A stretch of DNA of 64,000 bases from Ricinus communis (Eukaryota > Streptophyta > Magnoliopsida > Malpighiales > Euphorbiaceae), in assembly GCF_019578655.1 (NCBI RefSeq), contig NC_063261.1:28995126-29059125 (forward strand). Reading direction: 5' to 3'. The position numbers and the translations under genes are program-made. Under the pieces are notes generated by a model. The model was not told where the DNA came from, made no database searches, and saw nothing but the letters and a program-made list of their open reading frames with translations. Positions 37,850-49,489 of this stretch are shown one piece after another (position 1 is the stretch's first letter; the number at the start of each line of letters is the position of its first letter).

Positions 37850-38420
37850 TCTTCAATCTTATGCTTCTCCTCTAAAGAGAATTTTGGGTAAATTAGGATT
37901 GCTTTTCAAAAAAGATATACACATACTCACGTGAATTTTTTTATTTGAGGATCATAACACTTATAATTTTTTTTGTATGGAGCATAATCCAAAAAAACAC
38001 ATTTACAGCCCGTGGGTCAAGTTTTGACGAAATTGACTTAGTATATGAACATATACCGTATATCTAAAAATTTTAATAAGTAGGTCCAAATGTAATCTAT
38101 TTTTGGAAAAGTAATCTTTTACGCATTCAAATGGTGTTTTGAAGTTTAACACTCTAATAGGCATCCTATTTATTAAATAGGACGCTGTTAAAATAGTTTC
38201 ACCCTATAAATATTTTGGGATATTCATAGAGAATATTATGACACATGCTATTTTGAGTAAATATTTATTTTTACGTTCAATAAATGTCATTTTGTTAAGT
38301 AGTATCCTGATAAGTAGATTGGTGGTAAATACTAATTCTTTTCAAAAATCACTCAAGAGCTCGTTAAAATACTCTGTCCCATTGTCAGAGAGTAAAATAT
38401 CAATTCTGATTTGAAATTGA
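37850..38420 (-). pseudogene. Copia integrase core fragment
   Basis: With frameshifts tolerated, the minus strand reads DNGTEYFNELLSDFL, HQSTC, ERKNKYLL, MFSMNIPKYL, TASYLINRMPIRVLNFKTPF and VHILSQF. This is the catalytic-core and C-terminal text of Copia integrase. Internal stops are present, for example in place of the Trp of PKYLW. It is not covered by any long open frame. Confidence 0.75.
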
Positions 38421-38545
38421 CTTTCAATCATAGTGTAAAAATTGTTAAATAAATTTTTCACTTCAAATTTTTTGTTCATCAAATAAACCCAACATAAACG
38501 CGTATGATCGTCAATAAATGTAATAAACCACTTTTTTTCTATAAA

Positions 38546-39160
38546 TTATAGAAATTTTAGAGGGATCCTAAACATCACTATGAAAATAATATGATAATTA
38601 GAGTTTTTCGTTAATTTACTAACAGATATAAGCTTGCAAGCTAATTTAGGAACATGTTCGACAAAATTGAGGTTAACTTTCTCGGTCAGTTTAACAAGTT
38701 CTTTTCGTGCAATAGGTGATCTACCATCGGAAATTCTGATTATTTCATTGCTAGAACAAGGGGAATAAGTTATAAATAAATCAGAAAGGCTAGTCATATG
38801 ATCGGAGGCTCTAAAATCTATAATCGAGGGTAAGAAATTTGGACAAGAAAGGGCTTTAGGATATTTAGCTGTTCGTGCCAAAGAAACACTATGAATACCA
38901 GATGCAAAATTAGACTTTATCAGCTTCATGAGTTGATCAAATTTGCTCTTTGTTAAAGGGACTTGAGTCAGCCTCATTGGCAGTAGGGACCCCACGGTTG
39001 CTCTTCTCTCCTTGCTTATTGCTTTTTCAATTGGCAGATTTACCATGAATTTTCCAGCAGCTTTCATGGATATGTCGCGGCTTTTTACAGTAATCGCACC
39101 AAACCTGTGACTTCTCATCACAACTGCGCTGGTAATTTGTAGCCTTGCATGCAGCAGCAT
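38546..39160 (-). pseudogene. Copia zinc-knuckle and protease region
   Basis: The 204-codon frame carries the protease region IIDFRASDHMTSLSDLF, where the usual D-S/T-G-A active site is D-F-R-A, and the following CKLISVSKLT that precedes integrase. In another frame around 39030-39110 the zinc-knuckle type text WCDYCKK can be read, so there is a frameshift. The altered active site means no working protease. Confidence 0.75.
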
Positions 39161-39223
39161 TAATAATCAAGGCAGAATTTCAATTGACTCACCAATGGTC
39201 TTTTCTCCGAGCATGACATTCCT

Positions 39224-39748
39224 TCAGCTTTCTTCCCTCCTAACTTCAGCGAAAACCTCACTAATAGAAAGGAGAGGAGGTCTGTTGATGATCCTTCCTT
39301 GCATTTCATCAAACTCAACATTATGGCCTGTAAGAAACTTGTAAATACGACTATCTTCCACCATTTTCTTGTAATGGTTGCAATCATCAGTAGAATTCCA
39401 CTCATATGTGTTAAATAAGTCGAGATCTTGCCACAATCTCTTCAATGAATTGAAGTATTTAGTAACGAAGTCATTGCCTTGCTGAACTTCTCCTAGTTTT
39501 AAAGTCAATTCAAAAACCTGAGATTGATTACCCAGGTCAGAATACATCGGATTGACATTGTCCCACAATTCCTTTGCAGTGAGATAGCACATATAATTTG
39601 AACTGATATCTTCATCCATGGAATTGACCAGCCATGTCATAACCATGGAATTTTCAGCATCTCCAATATGGTATAATGGATCACCTGCTGTAGGAGCTTT
39701 CTTGTCCCCAGTAATGTAGCCAATTTTCCCTTGCTCACGAATATACAA
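39224..39748 (-). pseudogene. Copia gag (UBN2-type) fragment
   Basis: Frame of 174 codons with KIGYITGDKKAP, VMTWLVNSMDEDISSNYMCY, TAKELWDNVNPMYSDLGNQS, VFELTLKLGEVQQG, YFNSLKRLWQDLD and DSRIYKFLTGHNVEFDEMQG. These follow the order of plant Copia gag (UBN2/DUF4219 family). The start lies upstream of a broken stretch at about 39750-39960. Confidence 0.88.
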
Positions 39749-39987
39749 CCGAAAAGATTAAGATCAGCGAAATAAATTATCACCATTTAAATGAATAGTG
39801 GTGATTCGGGCAAAATGGGTACTAGAATGATGTGGCTAGGTCTCGGAAGTTTTTGTTTGAACAGCAATAGCAGGACTTTGGGTGGTTTCTAATGTAACCT
39901 CATACATGGCTTAACAAGTTTAGGGCAATATAAAGGGAAAAAAACAAAAGCAGACTTGGGGTTTCAGGCATGTTAAGAGAAACCATA

Positions 39988-39998
39988 CTCTGATACCA
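39988..39998 (-). promoter_or_regulatory. Primer-binding site of the Copia element (initiator Met tRNA type)
   Basis: The minus strand reads TGGTATCAGAG two bases after the 5' LTR. This is the standard plant Copia primer site. Confidence 0.9.
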
Positions 39999-40236
39999 AC
40001 TAAGGAAATATTCAAGAAAAAGTGTCTTGATTAATTTTTGAATGATTACAAAGTCCTCTTTAAATAAAGAGAGTAATAATAGAAAAAAAGGAAAACTAAA
40101 TTTAAATATGGACAGCAGCCAATTTTTCTTAATTTACAGATTTGACTATCTATATTTACATATAATACAAATCCTAGCATATATCTGTGATATGGCTGAA
40201 TCAAAGCTAAATCCCTAATTGACAGAATTCCCAACA
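39999..40236 (-). repeat. 5' LTR of the Copia element
   Basis: Matches 33648-33887. It ends CCCAACA at 40236 on the plus strand, directly before alpha-galactosidase intron sequence. Confidence 0.85.
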
Positions 40237-41734
40237 GCGATCACCTTCAGAGACTTATTATTGTATGGTTGGGAATTATTATATCAAGTTAATGCTTAGT
40301 ATTGTGTTATCAGGTGTGGATTATCTATAGTGTGACAACTGTTTCAATCTCGGTATATACCAATAGAAAGGTGTCATGTTTAACCTAGTCTTGTTTAGGT
40401 TTTTGTACAACCATCACTAGGTACCTTAAACTCAACTTATGTAATTTTGGTAATTTCTATGTAGCCACCAATGTGTGATGCTCTAAATGCTACTGGTCGC
40501 ACAATTTTCTATTTGCTTTGTGAATGATAAAGCAATTACTCCATCTAGTTCTGTAAATTCCCTAGTTGTTCTTTTTTTGTTATGAGATTAATGCTGACTC
40601 TTTTGTCATGTTTTTGACAGGGGTGTTGATGACCCTGCTTTGTGGGCTGGAGAAGTTGGAAATAGCTGGCGCACAACAGATGACATTAATGATTCATGGG
40701 TAAGATTAGTCTTCTGGAGTCTAATATATGTCCAAAATATGTGTTGTGCCAAGCAGGCTTCAATATCTGGTTTAGAGGACAGTTACTTTTAAAGGGTTGG
40801 AACATGATTTCCTTTTATTCTTGGCGTGAATAAATCTAGTCCCTTCTCATTGAACTGCACGGATTTAGTTTGCTGTTGTGCTACTGTTCTGTCATAAGAA
40901 AACGGCGATGAATAACTGTAGTAACATAACCACCTAATTAGCTCTGCATAGATGAAAATTCAAATTATTTGGAGCAATGAATGATAAATAAAATGAGAAC
41001 CATAAGAAGTTTGCTAGTTAATCACCCAAATGTCTTACTTTTATTTAAAAGCCAGTAGGAACTTATTCTATAACATAATTACTTTGATATACATTAATTT
41101 AATACCTAAATGCCAGCTGGCAGCACTGCCTCAGTTTGGTCCTAAGATTTTGAGCATATTATTACTACCTGAATTATCTGTTTCATAGTAGGAACTACAG
41201 GTAGTTCTTTTTCTCCTGCAATTCGGTTGTCATATTGATAGAGTCTTCTCATTTATTGCTAAGCATGACCACTATAGCCGATCTGAATGATAAATGGGCA
41301 GCATATGCAGGACCTGGTGGATGGAATGGTATGAACTTGACTTCTCGAAACATGCTCGCATGAAGGCTCAGCTGTAGTGTCCCAAATTTGTATCTTATTA
41401 TCTATGTTATTTTACCTGGGCAGATCCAGATATGTTGGAAGTTGGTAATGGAGGCATGACCTATCAGGAGTGTCGCACACATTTCAGCATCTGGGCTTTG
41501 ATGAAGGTCTGACCTTTGAAGTCTATTTATTTTACTCATTGGCTTTGGGATGTATGCTTGAATTGACAATCTTCTTTTTCTTTTTTCTGGGCCAGAAAGA
41601 TAATCAGCACAGTGGTTTAGTTATTTCATCTATTAAGTTTTTGTATGATTGTTATGAAGGTAATACAATATAAAAAACATATTTGATAGAGCTAAGCAAC
41701 TGAACAAATATCATGTAGCTTATTCCATATATTT

Positions 41735-41855
41735 TTGGTTAAGGCTTTGCCTAGTTGGATAGAGTTGTATAATTCAGAAGACGCAAATTTTCCATATATT
41801 TTTTGTTAAGGCTTTGCCTAGTTGGATAGAGTTGTGTAATTCAGATGACGCAATT
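41735..41855. repeat. ~67-bp tandem duplication in a relic intron
   Basis: Two copies begin with TTCCATATATTTTTGGTTAA or its variant, and each contains GGCTTTGCCTAGTTGGATAG and AATTCAGA-GACGCAA. They lie in an alpha-galactosidase intron. The GCCTAGTTGGATAGAG text looks like a tRNA A-box, but no B-box follows. Confidence 0.7.
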
Positions 41856-43409
41856 TTTTTTTATGCAATCTAATGTGTACAAATATGATTACCATATCCT
41901 TCTGCATTGCGTGAATGTTTAGTATTTGATGTGGGTTCTCAGGGAAGTTTGAATCCATGAACTTATTTTGAGCATGAACATGCAGGCCCCGCTTTTGATT
42001 GGTTGTGATGTAAGAAACATGACAGCAGAAACTTATGAGATTCTAACAAATAAGGAAGTCATTGCTGTAAACCAAGGTGAATCTGATATCTCTCTGACTT
42101 GTTTAAAGAATTTTTTGCTACCATTTCCATTTTTTCTGGCAGATTTCTATACTATTGTTTCTTCAGTATACCATGCCTGAAATACTAAAGAGAAAAAGAT
42201 TTTGATTCTTTTTTAGACCCGCATGGGGTTCAGGGAAGGAAAGTTCAAACTTCTAGAACAGATGGTTGCCTACAGGTCCTGCCTCTTGCATGTGTTTATA
42301 ATAGATTCAACAAAATTACACCTGAATAGAGCTGAGTAATTGATAGTTTCCCATTCAAATTGTTTCATGTCGACCTGGGTCTTCTATGATTGAAGACAAG
42401 AATTGCCTTGTATTTACATGGGGCTTTAATAGAAAAGAGCCGATTTTCGCTCATTTGTTTCTTCAGAAATGCAACAGTTGCTTAATGGAGAAATAAGGCT
42501 AGGCGTATATTCTATGTACTGCAACATATCTGGCTAATAATTATATATTTGATAAACTGAGTTGGTCCTGTGTTAATTCAAATCCTTAACCTGGTTATTT
42601 AAGTAGTTGTTACTATTTCCAGGTCTGGGCAGGCCCTTTGACTGGACATCGCATGGCTGTTGTTCTCTGTAACCGATGTTCAAAATCTGCAACTATTACA
42701 GTTAGATGGGATGCACTTGGGGTCGAATCTGGCACCACTGTCGTGGTGCGAGACCTGTGGCAGGTGAGGAAATTGAATCGCATGGATTAAACAGAATTTG
42801 TTAGCAATCCTTTTATAAGACCCTTTTTTCTAATCATGCCTGGCAAGTATTGATAACAGTCATGTTTCAGGATCACAAGCATCAATGATACAGCAGTATC
42901 ATACATAACTCATGTTTTAATCTCATACCCTATCCAACTGACCTTAGAGTATTAGAAGCCTTTCAAGTCCTAAAATTCTATAGTTAAGAGCATAAAGTTG
43001 TCCCGTGGTTGCATGGCTATGCCTTGCTGGGATTTGTGATCAATCTAAACTTCGTTTTGACTTTAACTGGGGTTAATTATGTTCCAATCAAAGATTCAGA
43101 TGTTTAATATTTTTTTTCATTTTACAAATGGGAGCAAACATGTCAAATAAACACCTCACAATTTCATAGCAGTCAAGTAAGTTACCAAGTGATGTGTGTT
43201 CAGGGGACTTCCGAAGTGGCCCAAATTCTTTTAACTCGGTTCAAGCGTTTTATCTTTTCATACGTCAGCATTCTCATTAAGGATTCTTTTGGCTTGCAGC
43301 ACAAAGACATTACAGGAGATTCAGCAGCATCATTTGGTACTCGAGTAGATGCACATGCTGCTCAATGTATATTTTTACTCCCAGGACAGTGTTGCGTGCT
43401 GAAAGTTAG

Positions 43410-44127
43410 TTTCTTGTATGGTGTGATTCTACTTATGCATATACGCTTCAGTGTTAATGCATCTAATCCCTGTGAAGATGAGATGAGTGTGTTATTATAG
43501 CAGTACGTTAATCCCTTTTTATTTATTGCAAGGAGTATCACTGAGTACGTAGAAACTTGGATTTTCTAGCCATATTATGCATTATGGTGCATTGGAACAA
43601 TTACCCTCTCTTATATGCAAGTCCTGAATGGTGAAAGGAATCCAACTCAATGTTTCCACTAGCAAGTTTAAACAGTTTTATGAGAAAAGATAGGTTTTAA
43701 GTTTTTTTTCCCTTCAGGGGCTATATTATAATATAAAAGCTAATTGCATATTCCTACATAATCACCTAAAAACGGATGGAAGAAGTTCAAAATAGCCATC
43801 CTCTACAAGCAGTTAATGTTATTTTAGCAAAACGGAGGTAGGGCCAAAGAGGGATAACCAAAAGCAGAAGCAGAATTACTTTTGAATGCTTCTGAATGGG
43901 AATCTCTATGCAGACAAAGATCTACATAAAACATATTCATCAGTCTTTCTGTTCTACTGTTGGTTCCATCTTTCACCTTGAATCCTTTGTTTCATGCATT
44001 AACAGACATAAAGGTGGTGTTATTGTTGTTTGAGAACCCTGCAGTGCCAAATGAGCAAGAAGAGAACTTAGAATATTGTATATGGTTTTCAAGGCATTAA
44101 TATGAGAGAATGCTGTATATACCTATA
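43410..44127. other. Convergent 3' flanks of alpha-galactosidase relic and nucleotidyltransferase gene
   Basis: Both flanking genes point into this stretch, so it should hold two 3' UTRs and polyadenylation signals. AATAAA-like sites are not decisive. No further gene is seen. Confidence 0.5.
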
Positions 44128-47100
44128 TTAGTCTAATGATTTTTGTTGCTTCAGCATTCCCGTTTCCCGGATAGCAGGTATGATCTCCGAAGTGGTTGGA
44201 ACAGATTCTGTTTGCACTCCTGTCACTGATGAAGGCAGTGCCAGTGGAGATGGTATATGCCTGAAAGTTCCAAATGGAATGCTCCTTATCGAGTTAGAGC
44301 ATTCCTTGGCCTGCGGGGACTGCAAGATGCGATGACTGGCCTGATAGGAAAGAAGTGGGAATTGATCCAGTGAAAGATCCGGACAGCTGCCATTCTCACT
44401 ATTTTCTTCTCTTGCTTTGTTTTGATCAAGTGATAGATTAAGGCAGCATTCATTATCACTCTTTGCCTCTGGGCCACCTTCAACTTTCTCAGCCTTTCGA
44501 CGAGAATTTATTGAACTGTAAGTCAGAGAATCTGGATTCTTCACCCTGAAACATGACATCTTATCTCTGCAAGGATGATGGCTCTGCAAAGTTCAAGAAT
44601 TTTTCTCTCTTTTGGTCAATGACTTTTATCTACTTTGGTATAGAATCCACAAGCTCAGTCAATTTGACAGATCAAGAAAAACAAGAAATTTAGATTTACC
44701 ACATGAGGGATGTATGTGCCTGTTCCTCGTGACTTCCCCATTTCATCAGTACTAGAAGCAGTGGCATATACCTTTGCAGCATAAGGGTGATGGTATGGCA
44801 CTCTTGGGACAAATACATTTGTGCCCCTTTGAGACAAAAAATTCTGCTTCCACCGCAGCAACTGAGACAGTGTATCCCAAGTACATCCTTGCTGGATTTG
44901 GGAAGGAGATGACGGGGGAGTCAACTGGGGAGAAACAGGCAGTGAATAACTGTGATACCACTGGCCCTGTAGTATACCATTGTAGTAATTGTCATAGTCT
45001 CCACTGAGATCAGATGCCTCAGATCTTCCAGTGCCAAAAGTGGGTACAGGAACTGGTGCATCTGGCCTTTCTCCCCTCCCATTCCGATCCAAAGTATTTA
45101 TAAAAAAATTTTCCAGTCCTGCACCCATGTTTTCTCCTGGTAGCATAAGGATTTCTCCAAGTCTTTGAGCCCCATAGGAAAGGGCGCATTTTATACGGTG
45201 GAAATTGCCTGGTAAAAGACAAATTGATCAGTTTTATTGATCATTTACACCAGGGACTTATGACCTCAACACGCAAACACAAATAAAACCAGAATTTAAG
45301 TTCACCTCTACAGATAAAGATGACAATAACATTGTGTATGCTTATCTCTGTCTATATGCACACGTGTGCATGTGTTCATGCCTGTGGGAACACATGTGCT
45401 GATGCGCATATGTGTACATATCAATGTACATAATGTATAAGATATCCGATAATTTTCATGCATCTATAGGTATAGAAAGCCTCCACTGTTTTTCCTAAAT
45501 TCAGACAATTACTTGTGTCATGACTACAAAATGATATATCAAACGTCCATCAGTAGAAGATGATGTGCAAAGTATTTTCCAACCCACAACACCAGTTCAT
45601 GTTCATTCAGTAATTTGTGGCAGTATCCTGAGTAAGATTTCTACAAACATATAAGAAGTTCATTGCGGATGCAGTATGCACAAACACAAACCTTTGTTAT
45701 CTTGTCTTTCACCTAACATAGCTTCAGTGTCTATCATTAATCATACCTTTGCTGACACTACGCCCCAAGTTGTTACTGTCTTTTAAAGGATCCAATATGT
45801 TGAGATGCTTAATAGAAAATTCATGGCCTCCATTTTCAACTGCTTTTATAGGAACTGAAAATCTCTCTTTGCATCTCTTCAGAAACTCTGGAGTGAGCAA
45901 TAACTCATTCCGATTACTATATGGTGCCTCTGCTGCAATACCCCAAAAGAATAAATCAACATCAGATTTGAGTGAATAAGTAACTGAAAGAATTTCTCTA
46001 GACATTCTAATACTGCTTACTCATAATTTCCGGAAGAGAAGATATTGCAACAGGACCGTTAATGGTGACACAATAGTTATCCCAATCAAAAGTGCTATAG
46101 TACTCCAAAAATCTATATAGTACCTGTAAACAGAAAGTTAAACTTAACTCTCATCTGCAGATGCACAAAAGAAATTCTGAATTTAAAAATACTCACCGCC
46201 AAAGGCCCAGGTAGCGATGAATGGAAGACATTTACAATATATAAGACCAATATTTCTAATGCATATGTTGAGAGCAAGCCATGGTGGGCACCAAGAATTC
46301 GACTCTCATAAAAGCACCAGGCTTTGATCAAGATAATACTGTGTTTGAGAAGATGATCTTTCCCAATAAGTTGGTCAACCTGAAAAACCATTATAACACT
46401 ATAAGATGCTACCTTTTTTTTTTTTTTTGACTTCTTTTGATAAAAAAGAGACCAAATAATAGATTTAACACAGAATCTCAGAGCCAGGATTTTTAGGTAA
46501 ACAAACAATTACATCAGAAATGGAAAGGACCAAATCTAGTATTTGATGACGACACTAAGCTGAAAAGATAATTACAAATAGCCATTGCAAGGAGAGCATG
46601 TAAAATCACACTTGCAGGCATGAAACATACATATAAACATGCATATACACATAGCATTACAACATGTACACTTGTCAACAGGATGAGCATGGTAGAGATA
46701 AGAATGCCAAGACGAATGTGCGGAAACAGAAGTTAAAAGTGGCACCAGCTTAAGTTGGTGACAGTTTTCACAAGGAATAATTCTTTCCAAAATAATCCTA
46801 AAGATAATATTGTACCCTTGCAACATAAGGAAACAATAATTTGAGAAAAACAATGTAAAGAAAACAGTAATATCCCATCAGTGAAACTGCAACCACGCAC
46901 TAACTACTCTGAAAAAACTCTTGATTCCCATTCATCTTGATGTTCTTCCCCTCCAATAGTATAACAGATTGAGTGGTAATATGTTTTTAGGAAACTTAGA
47001 GCCAAGGGGTAGAATAGGAATGTACCTGCTCCAGAAAGCAAAGAGCACAGAGCCCTGCCATTTGATTGAAAGAGATATCAACTGATATATTCTTCACAGA

Positions 47101-49474
47101 ACATTTCACAACCTTGACCTGTCATAAAAAATAGTAACATTGAAACATCATATGCAACAAAGAATTGAATATTTTGTTAAAAGAATTACTAAGCATTGCT
47201 TCCGTTAAATTAGTAGCACATATAAACATGCATCAATTCTTAAGAATATATGTTCAATGGACAGTCTCAATTTTGCCTAGACTTAGATAAAATTGAATAG
47301 TAAACGTACTTTGTTTCTCTTCAGCTTTTACTGTAACATGGTATCATTGCAAGCGCTTTCAGCATCTTAGATATGAGAATATCTAAACTTCTCTTTCTGG
47401 GAATTCTCTATTTAGGGTTCAAAGCATCTTAGGTTTGAGAGAATCTAAACTTCGCTTTCTAGGAAGTCTCTGTATAGGGTTGCAAATGAATGCAGGGGTA
47501 TATGAAAAAAGTTAGATGCCAGAGCTTGAATAAACTATTTGCATATTTATGAAGAGACAAGTAATGGTACAATTTCTACAACATTCAGGAAAAGATAAAA
47601 CATATTATGACAGTTTTAATTGTCATATTTGTTTGTTTAAGAATTTAAATGAGCACGACATAAATAAATAATACTCTCATTGATCAGCATCCAAAGAGCT
47701 GTCAACATTCTCATATTGATTTCTTGTTCATAAATGTAATAGCCTTTTCATGGCAATTTTCAGAATGTAGAAGCACTATAAATACCATGCCCATATTGTT
47801 AATAGTGCTTAAAAGGGAGTTAGTGTTAAGGTCGAGAAACCATTTATGAACTGCCTAGATGACTCAGCTTAAAATAATACCACTTTCATTTGCTACAAAC
47901 AGGCAGAAGGAAGATTTTCTAAGCTTTGAGAAACAAAGCGACATAAGGTGAAAAAGGACAAAGTCAGCACGGAAGCAATTGAAACAACAGTGTCGACAAA
48001 ACGCGATAACAGAAAAAGCAAATGTGCATCTATAAGTACAGTTCTAAGATGAAACTTAATTGATATTGGAATGGACTACAAAGTCATGACTTTACAATAT
48101 AAAGATTACAGTGAAGAAAGTTAACCTGTGCTTGAATATATCGTACATCTTTTACTTCAGACTCAAGATTCTGCTCTGCATATGTGAGGATATCGCAGAC
48201 TTCTCTAGCCAAATCCTCTTCCATGTTTTGATGGCTGAGAGCAGTTAGATCAATATCTCCATCAGGAAGATATGTTTTCAGTGGTACAGAACCAAATGGA
48301 AAGACCTGTACATGAAAATACAAAGACTTCATGTTAGTTTAAGGTCTGTATAATACTACGTGAATAAATTGAATTAATTGTTCATTGATCTCCCTTGGCA
48401 AAGCATTAATGCTCAAATGCAGTTAAAAGTCAAGAGGGCCCCTCAGATCCCAAAAGTGTTCAACTAATTGGCATAGGTGAACAGATCTGAATGACTTCAC
48501 ATAACAAAACGCCAAAATTCCACGTAATGTGAATTTAATAAGTTAATAGAGAAAAGGATTGTACGTCTTAAATTCTTCTGGCTCAACATTTTTAGGATCA
48601 GGCTATAACAGCATGCACATGATGATACATGTAGGTTAAGTTCTCACCAAGTCCCCCTAAACTAGAGAAGCTAATTACTAATATCCATTCTTGTAGGTGA
48701 AAAGATGAGTTTCCCACCACATACACGGCATGGATGATGGAATCGGCCATGTTATGAGGAGCTGGAAATATGCAAGTACTAGATAAAATAAGGAGATGTG
48801 AAAATCAATGCATGAGGTTCACTGATCTATGATCTAACTGACCTCTCAGTAGAAAAACACAGACCGACCTATTAGTCATCCTATAAATTAAATAACTGTC
48901 CATAGATCAACTATAGCAGTTCAAATCCTTACAGTACCAACACCTCAAAAGATGAGACCTTCTTAATGAGGAATCCGTATTTTTAAACCACTATATTTGC
49001 TAAATTAAAAGGAAAATATGGAAACAGACTTCCATTGTAAGAAAACTTTATCAAAACATATAGAAATATACTAAGAAGAAAGATCCAGAACATACAAATA
49101 TTTAATGGAGGAAAAGAAAATTTTCTAGGGCTAATCATATCATGTTAAATGAGAGAAACTACATCAAAGGAAAGAAAAAAGAACTATATTGAATATAACA
49201 TTGCCCCTCAAAAAAGATGTACAAAGAAAAGAGGGTGGGAATTTCTCACCTCAGTTGCATAATGATGCTTGATTAACCTTTGAATATAATCAATAACCTC
49301 CTTTCTCTTCTGCTCAGAAGACGAAGAAGGTTGAAGAACCCAAAGTATCTCCTGGGTCCTCTTCTCAGCCATTAGCCAGAGTTCCGAATCAATTGACAAT
49401 GGGTATAGATCAAGTGAATGGGAGGAAGAGGTTGAAGAAGAGCAAGAAGACAAACACCATTGAAGATCTCCCAT
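44128..49474 (-). CDS. Non-canonical nucleotidyltransferase / PAP-OAS1 substrate-binding domain protein (8 exons)
   Basis: Exons along the minus strand: 49474-49250, 48305-48126, 47118-47026, 46379-46197, 46123-46021, 45932-45747, 45208-44700 and 44583-44128. All use GT-AG and add up to 1935 bases, 644 residues. The catalytic core has the polymerase-beta nucleotidyltransferase signature: FGSVPLKTYLPDGDIDL at 79-95, with candidate metal ligands D92 and D94, and a third carboxylate at D149 in VKNISVDISF. A PAP/25A-type helix (HGLLSTYALEILVLYI, 199-214) follows. The C-terminal 40% is Ser/Pro-rich and low-complexity. The family includes TRF4/5- and Cid1-like RNA-tailing enzymes, but the plant subfamily is poorly characterised, so substrate and location are unknown. 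An alternative Met lies five codons upstream (49489). No lesion is seen. Confidence 0.93.
45340..45425. repeat. Alternating CA/TG-rich tract in an intron
   Basis: A run of interrupted purine-pyrimidine alternation, for example CACACGTGTGCATGTG and GCGCATATGTGTACATA, lies in the intron between exons 6 and 7 of the nucleotidyltransferase gene. It is low-complexity sequence. Confidence 0.6.
47363..47489. repeat. ~63-bp tandem duplication in an intron
   Basis: Two units share GCATCTTAG--TGAGA, ATCTAAACTTC-CTTTCT and TAGGGTT. They lie in the intron between exons 2 and 3 of the nucleotidyltransferase gene. No effect on splicing is apparent. Confidence 0.7.
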
Positions 49475-49489
49475 AATTTTAAGTTCCAA

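Larger units (their letters stand above)
33648..40236 (-). mobile_element. Ty1/Copia retrotransposon inside an alpha-galactosidase intron
   Basis: Short LTRs of about 240 bp (33648-33887 and 39999-40236) bound a decayed gag-pol on the minus strand. Order along the minus strand: gag (39224-39748), zinc knuckle and protease (38546-39160), integrase (37850-38420), reverse transcriptase (34974-35435) and RNase H (33967-34257). The primer site TGGTATCAGAG (initiator Met tRNA type) lies at 39988-39998, and a polypurine AGCTTGAGGGGAAG lies beside the left LTR. Taking 33648 as the left end, the flanks are GAGAT and GCGAT, a 4-of-5 match. Many stops and an LTR insertion at 35863-37772 make it inactive. 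Confidence 0.9.
31049..43409 (+). pseudogene. AGAL3: Alpha-galactosidase (GH27) pseudogene, 15 relic exons
   Basis: The exons rebuild most of a plant GH27 alpha-galactosidase: 31049-31210, 31544-31602, 32310-32365, 32450-32484, 32942-33044, 33158-33230, 40314-40370, 40465-40526, 40621-40699, 41274-41328, 41424-41506, 41986-42076, 42217-42275, 42623-42763 and 43300-43409. Family motifs include [70 protein letters not shown] and [14 protein letters not shown]. An intact enzyme removes terminal alpha-galactose from cell-wall or storage sugars. This copy cannot do so. It has a 5-bp insertion in exon 3; a frameshift and TGA (32974-32976) in exon 5; and a lost donor after exon 6. Exon 7 has TAG (40328-40330) just before the nucleophile Asp, and a 1-base loss. 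The exon 8 donor is AT, and exon 15 has a frameshift. The signal-peptide exon was not found. A Copia element fills intron 6. Confidence 0.93.

Noticed and set aside
44774..45007. Open frames on the plus strand over nucleotidyltransferase exon 7
   Set aside because: They are antisense shadows of a real exon with matching splice sites and family motifs.
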